A stretch of 64,000 nt of DNA from Phytophthora colocasiae (Eukaryota; Oomycota; Peronosporomycetes; Peronosporales; Peronosporaceae), in NCBI GenBank assembly GCA_018806915.1, contig JAGKQI010000098.1, forward strand, positions 1,302,001 to 1,366,000, in the 5' to 3' direction. The notes under the pieces were generated by a model. That model was not told the origin of the DNA and searched no databases. It saw nothing but the letters and a program-made list of their open reading frames with translations. This document shows, one piece after another, positions 49,538 through 58,631 of this stretch. Positions within the stretch are counted from its first letter, which is position 1, and every line of letters begins with the position of its first letter. Both the position numbers and the translations under genes were made by a program.

Positions 49538-50047
49538 TGTGACGGAATGCTGTCGATAGCACTCCGTCGGCATTGAAGTGCAAGTTGATGCACTGTAGTG
49601 CAATCTACATATCTCTACATGTACCCACTTTGTGATTGGCTAAAACTAGATTCTGGTAATATGCCATTGTGGTTTACGCCATTCAGCTGAGACATTGAGA
49701 GAGTCTCATTGGCTGAAATTCGAGAAGGTTCTCGAAGCTTGATTATGGGACGCCCAGGAGTCAAGTCAACATTGCTACGTGGAAGTTTATAGGAAAATCA
49801 TTGGTAGATAGCCAAATCAGAAGATAGGAAAAGATAGGCTCTAGGATACACTCTACTGGATTTTTGAGAGAGCTCTGTGAGCCACCAGTTAGCTTAGGAC
49901 CGTAAGAGCCTTCCTCATTTCAATTCACTTTTCAATTTACCAACAACCTCTCAGTGGCCCACCAACTGGTCACGCCTCCCTGGGTCTTCGCTCCGCCGTC
50001 CAAGTCCGGCCTCCGCTTCCTCGCCCCCGCGCGCTTACTGTGTTACA
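49538..50047 (+). repeat. Gypsy-2 3' LTR
   Basis: 510 bp, the partner of 43342-43850. It is followed by CCGGT and about 110 bp of AT-richer sequence (50053-50160) that should hold the original 5' end of the Fanzor insert, in which I see no clear start codon in the Fanzor frame. Confidence 0.93.
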
Positions 50048-50293
50048 CCGGTCAATCCATAGTCGACAGGAAACAAACTTTCAGGGAACCGGCACTCTCA
50101 AGTAGAACACTAAGTAGTATAATGCGCGAAGTGTTTTATGGAGTCTCCAACTGCTACAACACCACTTGAGAGGAGCAAACGTACTGATTAACATTTTTAG
50201 TCAAGAAAAAAAAACGGATACAACATGTAACGTTCTAGCACTTCAACTTGCACACGCCACAGATTTTCTCTCAAAGTAAACACATTGACCAAG

Positions 50294-51004
50294 TTAGAAC
50301 TTGGTTTGACACGCGGCTCCACAGGCGCCATCCGACACCTTAATGATGTGTTTCTCAGGACTCTCACAACTCGCAACCTCCAGTTCGCAGTCGTTACCAT
50401 ATGTGACGCCGTCGGATCCGCAGACAGGAGCATACAGAGTGTTACAGATACTGGGGCACGCGGACGAAGCTGAAGACGGCGAAGAGCTCTCTCCTCCAAC
50501 ACTTCCTTCTTGACTGGGGTTGCTGGTTTGATTACTGCCTTCACCCGCGACGCAGACTCCGTCACTGGCCTGCGTAATGCTTGGGTTCTTGCAATTGGCG
50601 ATCCCAAGGAAACACGAATTAGCGTAGGTGACGCCATCCGTGCCACAAACCGGATCGTAGATCTCGATACAAACTTCAGGACACCCGACACCGCTCCCGT
50701 AGGAAGATGTCGATGTGGGGCATTGCCATCTGACACTTGAGTAATACTACCACCACTCTCGCACGAAGCGATGCTGAGTGTACAGGCGTTGGCGTACGTC
50801 TTGCCGTCCGATCCACAAACCGGTTCGTAGACTGCGGGGACAAGCTGTGCTTCCACTGTTGTCGACTGACGACTCGTAGGAGGACGTTTGGGACGTTGAG
50901 TCGCTTGAGGGACACTTGCCATCGGACACTTGGGTGATCTGCTCTTGAGCTTCACAGTTGGCAAGGGCGATGGCAATGATCAGGAGGCAAATGGAGGTCT
51001 TCAT
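50294..51004 (-). pseudogene. Second Kazal-type inhibitor gene, frameshifted
   Basis: From an ATG at 51004 the minus strand encodes a signal peptide (MKTSICLLIIAIALANCEAQ), then only the tail of a first Kazal domain (ITQVSDGKC). The frame shifts at about 50843 (before AVYEPVCGSDGKTYANAC) and again at about 50725 (after SITQVSDG). Further Kazal domains read CPEVCIEIYDPVCGTDG and CPSICNTLYAPVCGSDG; the last ends KVSDGACGAACQTKF before a stop at 50294. It resembles the intact gene at 20697-21875 in domain style and promoter, so they form an ancient tandem pair. Two frameshifts and the truncated first domain mark it as a pseudogene, unless both are sequencing errors. Confidence 0.8.
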
Positions 51005-51047
51005 CTTGTTGAGTTAGTAGATGTTGGTGGTGCAAGATGCAGCTCTT

Positions 51048-51067
51048 GGCAAATTGGACAATGACTG
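51048..51067 (-). promoter_or_regulatory. Oomycete core promoter of the Kazal pseudogene
   Basis: The minus strand reads CAGTCATTGTCCAATTTGCC, an initiator plus flanking promoter region, at the same distance from the ATG (about 45-60 bp) as the element of the intact paralogue. The signal is still intact although the coding frame is broken. Confidence 0.7.
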
Positions 51068-51737
51068 TCGACTAGAGAGAGGAGATCGGCCAAGACGCTT
51101 GCCACATCAGTACGCGAAAGAGTGCGAGTGGGTTCCTACCCGATTCCGCCTGTTCCTTGCTGTTCGTGGAGAAGAATACACCTAGGTGAGCGCAACGAAG
51201 TGAGTGGAGCCGGAAGAAACACAGCCACTAGAGTACGGAAATACTGGTAAACGGCTTGGTTACACACTGGGTGAGTTAGATGGATGCGTGCCGCCGATGA
51301 AGTCATACATACCTATACGGTATCGTCAATGATGCGATGTCAATAATGTTCGCAGCTTCACCTACTGTTGTACTCTTCAGCACCAGATTTCTTACTTCTG
51401 CCAGTACCTTACGAGCGAGAAGCACGAAAGGTAACAGCTTTATCGGTTCGAGCAGCTACTATGCCATTGGACCTCAGGTTGTTCTGCTTCTGAATGTTGA
51501 CCCAGCGGTATGACACACTCCAATCGAGACTCATGGGCATGACAGTTCGCGAGAATCCAAATCACACGGAGTCCAATACGACGGATTACGAACCTACATG
51601 ATGGACTTTACTTCAACTTGTATTTTGACGTAAACCACACCATCCTCCTCACCACTCGTTTTCAATGTAACATAGAACATCCATCCTCTTAAAATGTAGC
51701 TCCTCGCCATTTAAGCTTATTCCCCCGTATTGGAACG
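51068..51737. other. Intergenic stretch without recognised features
   Basis: About 670 bp between the Kazal pseudogene promoter and the nucleoplasmin-like gene. I see no convincing ORF, repeat or RNA gene. The last 100 bp before 51738 are T-rich and may hold the promoter of the downstream gene. Confidence 0.5.
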
Positions 51738-52868
51738 ATGGTGGCGTTCTGGGGCTATGAAGTGACGGAGACCAAGGCAGCGGTGGTGGATGTGCCCGAG
51801 GGCTTCGTACTTAATGTGGTTAACGCCACGTCCACTGGTGACGCGCAGGTGGCGCTCGGTTTGGAGACGCAACAGCTGGATGGCAAGTCGTTCAAGGGAG
51901 TTGTGGCTCACTTGGGCGCCAAGCAGCCACTGCAGGTCAAGCTGGACCTAGTGTTTGGCCACAAGGTTAAATTCTACTTGGCCAAGGGCTCGGGTACTGT
52001 GAATCTCACCGGTTACTTCCAAGCGGGACCAGTTATTGAGATTGAGGACGGTACTACAGTCTCCGAGACGTCGAAGAAAAGCAAGAAACGTGCTCGTGAG
52101 GAGCAGAAGAGTTGGGATGAGGTATGTACTGAGATAAGTGATCTGTATTTGGTTATTTTCCCCATCTGTAAATTACCCCCATGGTCCTTTTATCGATATC
52201 ATGGGGGTCCAGACCGGATGGAAGAGGAAAGTGTATGCTTTCATGGCAAGAGTTCTTCTTGTCTCAATACTCAAGCATGGTCCTTAAGGCTGTCTCCGTG
52301 CGGGTGTAGGGCGAGGTTCTGTGGCTATCTCATTATGCTGGATGTGGCTGTGATCCAAAACGCTGCTTCTCTGTGCTCTTGTTCTTTGCTCCTAACTGCT
52401 TGTCGGAAAACGATGGCGGGAGGATGTGGAGTCGGGGGTGCATTAAGGAGGAACGGTGTTTTGAGGAAGGTTCGCTCTGGCGAGGTAGCAATTTAAGCGG
52501 AACCTGCCTACGTCTGTAAAAGGCTCTTGTGGTCTTTCCTGTCGGAATCATACGAGTCATAACTGTGCAACATCCATATCGATGCATGTCGTACATATCT
52601 AGACGTTGACTTGTGAACTATTACTGACGTTTTTATATCTTTGTATCTTCAGATTTCTCCATCATCCAGTGATTCGGAAGAAAAGGTGAAGGAATCCAAG
52701 CCTGCAACCACGACTCCTTCCAAGAAGGAAGAGCAGAAGAAGTCCAAGCAGACGGAAACTCCAGCTAAAATCTCTTCAAACCCAGCCAACACGGAGGGTA
52801 CCTCGCAGAAGAAGAAGCGAAAGAAAAACAAGAACAAGAAGCACGCTGCCAACGGCGATGCCAAGTAA
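51738..52868 (+). CDS. Nucleoplasmin-like (NPL) domain histone-chaperone-type protein
   Basis: Exons 51738-52121 and 52653-52868, with a 531-bp phase-0 intron (GTATGT...CAG), encode 199 residues. Residues 1-105 form a nucleoplasmin-like domain: it begins MVAFWGYEV as in FKBP39/46 and HD2 proteins (MxFWGxEV), followed by LVFGHKVKFYLAKGSG and VNLTGYFQ. The rest is a low-complexity Lys/Glu/Ser tail with nuclear-localisation-type blocks (SKKSKKRAREE, KKKRKKNKNKK). Such proteins bind histones in the nucleolus. In animals and fungi the domain is often fused to an FKBP; here it stands alone. The intron is several times longer than others in the window. Confidence 0.8.
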
Positions 52869-52901
52869 CTACCTTAATATATTGTCAAAAGCATTGATCA
52901 C

Positions 52902-53836
52902 TCAAGGACTCTGTGTTGTTGGCACCCATTCTCCTGATGTTGTACGTTTCAATGTTTGAACTGCTGCATGAGCCCAATCAACGCTCGTGATGGCGACGAA
53001 GAGCACAAAACAAACGTAAACGACCCACGCCACATTGAACATCTTGAAGGCGTGCATGTTGCCTCGGCCGATACATTTCCCCATCCACGGACAATGGTGG
53101 TCATATCCAGCAATACACACCCCACAGTCTTCACAATGGTCCGTCGACCGGTCCTGTTCGATTCCGCAGATGTCACAATACCGACGACGTGACGGACGTC
53201 GAGGCCCAAAGGCTTCCACTGGCAACTGACCAGCTTCCAGCTCCATCGTTTCACTCTCATCTTCAGTCTGTGAAACATCCTTCAGCTTCTGTGGTAGAAC
53301 GATACCCGGATCGGTGCAGGTCGTCTGGAATAGGTAGTAGATGGTCACACCACAGAGTCCCAAGGTGATCAAAGTATCATACCAAGGCATGGTGGCTACA
53401 TGCTCTGAGAGGAACATGGCAGTAGACACGAGGATAATACCTAAAGTCACTAAGACTCCGATCCAGTGGGGGCCAATAACCACCAGTTTGGAGACTACAT
53501 GACCATCAGAGACCACACGTCGTTCATGAAGAATCTGATCAACAGAAATGTCACGTTACCCGTCAAATTCTTCATCTAAAACGTCCTTAAACTTACGTAG
53601 CTGTGTCCGATCTTCTTAAACTTGCAGCAGCAGAGACAGGAGAGTGGGTCGGTCGTACCCACAGGTTGAGCGAGCGCCAGTAACAGCGCGTCTTCGTCGT
53701 CTTCACCGGACCGGACCTTGTCGAGATGTTCCCGCAGACGCTGCACCTCCGCACGCTTCGCTTCGCACTGACTGCGAGCGGTAGACGCTGAGGCAGCCAC
53801 AGCAGCACGTTGTTCACTATCGTCGTCGATGCTCAT
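52902..53836 (-). CDS. DHHC-type protein S-acyltransferase
   Basis: Exons 53836-53597 and 53534-52902, with a 62-bp phase-0 intron, encode 290 residues. Residues 10-60 are a short coiled coil. A cysteine cluster (CLCCCKF) follows before the first membrane span (GVLVTLGIILVSTAMFL), then a second span. The cytosolic zinc-binding catalytic domain reads YCDICGIEQDRS, HCEDCGVCIAGYDHHCPWMG and CIGRGN, with the acyl-accepting Cys in DHHC. A further span (AWVVYVCFVLFVAIT) follows. The protein ends soon after, so it has three clear membrane spans where four are usual; the C-terminal region is short. It palmitoylates membrane proteins, probably at Golgi or plasma membrane (inferred). Confidence 0.85.
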
Positions 53837-54004
53837 GGGAGCGAAACGGATTCTTGACGTGAACCGGTGACTGAAAAACGGACGATGAATGGACCCGTAG
53901 AAGCAGTGCACGAGAGCGTCCAGATGAAAGGGATCTACGTGTATTAGCTACAGCTTCTTAGCTGGGTCTTTCCGTTCGTTCACCTTACAAAACAACTTCC
54001 TGCT

Positions 54005-55783
54005 CTATGAAATGGTGCAGCGACTCCATGAAGACACTTCCTCCTGTTTAGCTTCAGTGTTGATAGTCTTGTCACTTGATGGCGCGCGGTTAGCCATGAT
54101 CTTCTTGAACAACTTGTGATCAGCTTCTTCTTTCTCCTTACGAACCTTTTCGGCTTCAGCAGCCATGTGCTCGTCGTACGTAGTGATGTTGACGCCGAAC
54201 TCCGCCTTCACTTCGTCGTCCACGGTTTCTGCAGGCTCCGTGAGCACTACAAACGCATCCTGGTCGCTCTCACGGACGATACGTTGCACCTTGGACGACT
54301 TGAACACGTCCTCCATACGCACATGCTGGATCCGACGCTTCGTAGTGCTGCTGACACGGTAGACGCGTGCGCGATCGATCGTCTGGTCCGTGTTTCTGAG
54401 GTCAAGGAAGGTCCCATCGGAGATCATCAGGTTCAGCTGGTTCTTGTACTCCTCCAGCTCTTCGAGACGCACTTTGAGACGAGCAGAGCTCCCTTCCTTG
54501 GGCACAAGCTGGTCCGGCAACTCACCTTGGGCATCATGAGCTAGCAGACCCAGGAAGCATACAGCAGTCATGAACGCGTCGAATCCAGCCTCGTGACAGA
54601 GCAGACTCTCGTTACCATCGGCCTCCGCCTTAAGAGCCTCACGGTACGTGTCGAAGCGCTTGTCGCTAGGGATCAGACTCTTTGGTTTAGGCCTGACATT
54701 CTCGCCCATGTACTCAAACAGTGACGACAGACTGGTGGATTTGAGCTTCTCGCCAAGTGGAGAACGCAGTGTCACGTGCTTCGTATCGAAGATAGTCGGG
54801 AAGAGCTCCAGCAACTGCGTCTTGAACTCAGCCAGCGTCTCCGGAAGAGGCTTGTAAAACTGATGAAAAACGTAAACAAAGTCCAGCAGGGCATTGTGTC
54901 CCACAACCGGTAGCTTGCTCTCACTCAGAGCTTCAATCACCTTGGAGAAACCAATGGCGTCTTCCATCTCCTGCTGGATCTCCTTGACCTTCTTCGCGAT
55001 TAACTCCTCCTTGATCTTCTTCGACACGTACGACACTTCCACGCCACCTTCAGCAGCTTCCGAGTACAAGTAACTGGCTTTGGCACGCGCAGTCTCATGG
55101 ACAATCATCGAGTAGAAGGAGTTCTTCGTGGGCACAAGCAGCTTCTCTCCCTTCTTGGCTCCAGAATTGATCCATTGATCCAGCTGCTCCTTCACATCCT
55201 TCTGGAAGGCAGTGCCGTCTTCCGACAGCTGTAGGTTCTTGTTCACCTTCGTCAGTCCATCAATACGTCTCTTAAGCCTCTTCTTCATAGCTGGAGTCTT
55301 GGCTAAATTGACAAAAGGGATGCCGTCGCCAATAAACTTGTTAAAGTCGAAGCCATGTTCCGACAGGAATTGCAAACTCGAAGCTTGACACAAGAACCGC
55401 TCGTCCAACGATCCATAAGGTCTTGGGAACACGTAAAAATTCCATGTTTTGATCTGGAACTGGTCCTTTTGGTCTAAGTGCACAGTGGAGAGTCCGAACT
55501 GCGTGATGAGGAAACTCTCGCCCGCACGTTTCACCTTCTTGTAGCGTTCCTCCAACGTGTCCAAGTACTGTTCACGCTCGTATTCATTAGGCGAGAGACC
55601 GGTGAACTCTGTGTCAATGGCTACAAAGCGACACGTAGGCAGCTTCAGATCCTTCTGCAGGTCACTCAAGTGCTTCGCGAAGTTGTGACGTGTCACGTTC
55701 ATCTCTGTACCGTTAGTTGGGGCTTCCACACTGAAGCGGCGGACGAACAGCGAGCGGCGGAGCGACGACTGGGCACGAAGCAT
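54005..55783 (-). CDS. PARN-like poly(A)-specific ribonuclease with mitochondrial-type presequence
   Basis: An intronless frame of 592 residues starts at the ATG at 55783. The first 22 residues (MLRAQSSLRRSLFVRRFSV) are basic, Ser-rich and acid-free, a typical mitochondrial targeting sequence. The DEDDh nuclease follows: VAIDTEFTGLSP (Asp and Glu), LPVVGHNALLDFVYVF (Asp), and CHEAGFDAFMTAVCFLG (His and Asp). FVFPRPYGSLD-like and SLQFLSEHGFDFNKFI are family blocks of PARN. The C-terminal part (from about 440) includes a degenerate RNA-binding-like segment and a charged tail. PARN trims poly(A) tails. Plant AHG2, a PARN, acts in mitochondria, and the same location is inferred here. It shares a 110-bp divergent promoter with the CstF-64-like gene. 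Confidence 0.85.
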   Translation of the reverse strand: MLRAQSSLRRSLFVRRFSVEAPTNGTEMNVTRHNFAKHLSDLQKDLKLPTCRFVAIDTEFTGLSPNEYEREQYLDTLEERYKKVKRAGESFLITQFGLSTVHLDQKDQFQIKTWNFYVFPRPYGSLDERFLCQASSLQFLSEHGFDFNKFIGDGIPFVNLAKTPAMKKRLKRRIDGLTKVNKNLQLSEDGTAFQKDVKEQLDQWINSGAKKGEKLLVPTKNSFYSMIVHETARAKASYLYSEAAEGGVEVSYVSKKIKEELIAKKVKEIQQEMEDAIGFSKVIEALSESKLPVVGHNALLDFVYVFHQFYKPLPETLAEFKTQLLELFPTIFDTKHVTLRSPLGEKLKSTSLSSLFEYMGENVRPKPKSLIPSDKRFDTYREALKAEADGNESLLCHEAGFDAFMTAVCFLGLLAHDAQGELPDQLVPKEGSSARLKVRLEELEEYKNQLNLMISDGTFLDLRNTDQTIDRARVYRVSSTTKRRIQHVRMEDVFKSSKVQRIVRESDQDAFVVLTEPAETVDDEVKAEFGVNITTYDEHMAAEAEKVRKEKEEADHKLFKKIMANRAPSSDKTINTEAKQEEVSSWSRCTIS

Positions 55784-55894
55784 CAAGAGCTCAAAATTAA
55801 TTGATGGGTTGATGTGCTATGTGTCGGCACACCAATAAACTATATTCTAACATATTGTAACTCAGCACTTATATTACAGCATATTGATACGAAT

Positions 55895-56331
55895 ATGGAC
55901 AAGGTAACGAGTGTGAAGGACCTGACGGACGCAGAGGTGTATGAGCTCGTGTACCAGCTTAAACAGTGCAATGAGAGCGACCCAGCAGAGACAAGAAGGC
56001 TGTTGCAGGATCATCCTGAATTGGCACGTGCTGTCGCTCAGGCGCAGCTGCGATTGGGGATGATCAAGGAGCGCACAGCGTCGGCACTTGCACCTGCCAA
56101 TGCTATTGTACGTGTAGTACATGTAGAATTGTTGGTGCAATGGGGATACTGACGTTGCTGATACAATTGTAGGGTGTGTCGAATGATCTGATGGAGAAAC
56201 TGGACCCGGAGCAGCAGGAGCTGCTGGAGCAGGTGCAGAACTTGGCGCCTGAGATCATCCAGTCGTTGCCACCTGAGGAGCGACGACAGATCATGGAGCT
56301 GCGCGAGGCTATGGGACTCCCACCGCTGTAG
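55895..56331 (+). CDS. CstF-64-like protein with hinge and C-terminal domain but no RRM
   Basis: Exons 55895-56107 and 56173-56331, with a 65-bp phase-0 intron, encode only 123 residues starting MDKVTSVKDLTDAEVYELV. The first half matches the CSTF2 hinge (LLQDHPELARAVAQAQLRLG), which binds CstF-77 or symplekin. The second half matches the small helical C-terminal domain (LAPEIIQSLPPEERRQIMEL). The RNA-recognition motif that precedes these in human CSTF2 and yeast Rna15 is absent; 110 bp upstream another gene begins the other way, so there is no room for it. It may be a stand-alone assembly subunit of the mRNA 3'-end cleavage complex, with RNA binding supplied elsewhere (inferred). Confidence 0.8.
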
Positions 56332-56438
56332 ACGACTTCTATTTAAGCAGATGACAGCTACAGAAAGCGTTTGGATGGTCAAGTTTGCTGTTTGATGCTG
56401 TCTTGTCTACCAGAAGCTTGAGAGATAGGTACCTACAC

Positions 56439-58474
56439 TTAGAATTTGAAATCCTTGAGCTTCTTGCTTTTGTCGGTCTTGGCCTTCTTTTTCTTCTTGG
56501 CTGCCTCCTCCTCGTCCTCCGCGGGGTTGTCAGACTCTGTTGGAGGTGCATCTTCGAAACGACGACGAACCCGACGGGTTTCAGTGCGGGTGCCACTTGA
56601 TTCCTCGGCCGTTCCGGGCACAACGTAGGCGTGCCCTGATCCATACAGCGCTGTGCCAACTGATGTCTGTAGATGTATACATGTACATGTACATGTACAT
56701 GTAGTGTCAGTACCTAATGCACATAATGCAATCATCAACCAAGACGTTACGCACATCTTTCTGCTCCAAAACGGTGTAGAGCTGTTGCGGGACATCGGGA
56801 GTTTCGGTTCCCCTGCTCAAAACAATCACTTGATCAACACAGATTCACCAAAAAAATGCAATCGACAACTTTGACGTACCGAATACCCTTACGCAGATCC
56901 ACGACACCTGGCGTGGTAAGACCGGATGCGACGCTCGAAATGCCGTCTACAAGTGGAGTTTCTAGGCCAGTAGCATCAAGACCCTCACCGTCAGCATGGC
57001 CCTCCACGGTGTCTTGTGCTTCTTCTTCCTCTCCTTCCTCTTCTTCTTCCTCAGCTGCATTTCCAAAATGCAAGCGTGAGCTAATCTGGTACTTCGAAGT
57101 CCAACCAATAAAGCAATTGATAAACTATACACACCTTCTTCCTCTTCAATCTCACCCCACCTTTCTCGGTTGATTTCCTCACCCTGCAGCAAACAGCATA
57201 TTAGCGTAGTGCAAATGCATGACATGCCTTAAAAAATATTGTGAATCCGCACCTGGTTCTCTGATTCGGCAGCCTTGCCGAAAACGTCGCCGTAAAGTGG
57301 CACACCGTTCTCATCCACTGGTGGTTTGCCCCAGCCACCTGGGTGGTAACCAAAGCTCGCACCTTCCGGAATTGGTGCGTTCAAACCTGGGATCTTCAGG
57401 TTCGGATACGCTGGTGGCGGGCCATATCGCTGTACATTCAACAGCCACGGAGGCGGCACACCTTCCACCATACCAAGTGCTGCCTTGAGTTCGTCTGAAA
57501 GCTGACCAGGAACTTTGGACTTCACCTTGACTTCGAATTCTTTTCCTTCGTAGTAGCTGCAGAGGAAACAACATTTAACAAGGGTTAACACTATAGATCT
57601 GGACAGAATCAATCATAATACCAACGTACAGATCGCCGAGCTGTGTAAGTTTGGGTTTCGTCTGAAAGCGGAAGAACGCATCATGTAGCACTTGGTAGTC
57701 GATGTCTACACGTCCCATCTTAGGTTGCACGCGTTCTCTAGCCCGTTGCTTATTCCTCTTCTTGTCGTCGTCTTCTTGAACGGAATCTCTTACCTCAGCA
57801 ATGCCCGTTTGAGCAATAAACTCTGGCAATTGGAACGGTGGCTTTTCAATGCCACGCTTGCCCTGCAGGTACTTCCTCTTATGGCACCAGTGACGAGGTA
57901 CAGGGACCGTGTTGCGGTAGGATTTCAAGTACACCAGCAGTCGTGGATCGGCCGAAGTGACATCGTGAGCCTCCACCACATCCGGATACGACACCAGTTG
58001 CTTGAGCTCAGCAACACTCAGACGCTTGCTTTTCTTTCGGGCCTTCTTGGACAGAATCTCTTCCTCTCCTTCCTGGTTATTCTCGTCTTCTTCAGTCTCG
58101 TTCTTCTCCTTCTCTTCGTCCTTCCCGTCCTAAAGAGAAAACAAAATATTATTAATTAATCTAAAAAGATCTAGATTTCTGTGGGTAAAATGAACCTCAT
58201 CATCTGTAGCGCCACAAAGCTCCTCTGCAGACGAGAACTTGCCAAATATGCGCATCATCTCCGCGTAGGCTGGATCATCTTGCGGCAACGCCAGCTCCTT
58301 GCTTATGTCGGCACTAACGTACTCGATCTCCACGTCCTGCGGCGCCTCCTCCGTCTTAGCGACACCGTTGCTAACCGCCACCTGTTCTACCTTGACGCCA
58401 TTAGCCTCCGCCTGCTTCTGCGCGCGCTTCTTGAGCCTCCGTCGCTGGTTCTTGGTCAGTCCGCCAGCCGCCAT
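56439..58474 (-). CDS. Splicing factor 3b subunit 2 (SF3B2/SAP145)
   Basis: Seven exons: 58474-58196, 58130-57630, 57556-57253, 57183-57135, 57054-56880, 56812-56755, 56666-56439, with introns of 65-88 bp; about 530 residues. Diagnostic blocks are SVAELKQLVSYPDVVEAHD, VPRHWCHKRKYLQGKRGIEK, the proline-rich PSP domain (PPPWLLNVQRYGPPPAYPNL, then PGLNAPIPEGASFGYHPGGW), TPLYGDVFG-like VPLYGDVFG, and TSVGTALYGSGHAY. It ends KKLKDFKF, like the human KEFKF. SF3B2 holds U2 snRNP at the branch site. Oddity: the exon lengths sum to 3n+1. Exon 2 begins in an acidic frame that meets TAA at about 58078, and one base in the AAA run at 58081-58083 is extra. The last intron carries an (ACATGT)n run. Confidence 0.85.
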
Positions 58475-58631
58475 CGCACGCCGCTTTAACTTTCCCCCCT
58501 TTCGCTAAGTATACATATAAGCCTTTCAGTAAGTTTACATTGTCATTTTTAATTATCTTGCCTATCATTTAGAATTGTCATTCTAAAAAATAGGTTGCAG
58601 TGGTCGACTCATCAAACAGAAGCCCCACTCG

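Larger units (their letters stand above)
43342..50047 (+). mobile_element. Gypsy-2: near-intact Ty3/Gypsy chromovirus-like retrotransposon
   Basis: LTRs of 509 and 510 bp (43342-43850 and 49538-50047) differ visibly by one T in a run, and the target site CCGGT is duplicated at 43337-43341 and 50048-50052. Inside are a short leader ORF, a single gag-pro-RT-RNase H-integrase frame and one frameshift in integrase. Near-identical LTRs indicate a recent insertion. It lies in the 5' part of the Fanzor gene and is oriented opposite to it. I could not identify a TGG-type primer-binding site after the left LTR. A purine-rich AAGGGAGGTCA precedes the right LTR. Confidence 0.92.

Noticed and set aside
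50053..50160. Start codon of the Fanzor gene beyond Gypsy-2
   Set aside because: The frame leading into the N-terminal half meets a TGA without an intervening ATG, so the true start or an intron could not be placed.
58078..58130. The basic alternative frame TGRTKRRRRTRLKK as the true start of SF3B2 exon 2
   Set aside because: It cannot be joined in phase to exon 1 with the visible splice sites, and SF3B2 homologues are acidic here.
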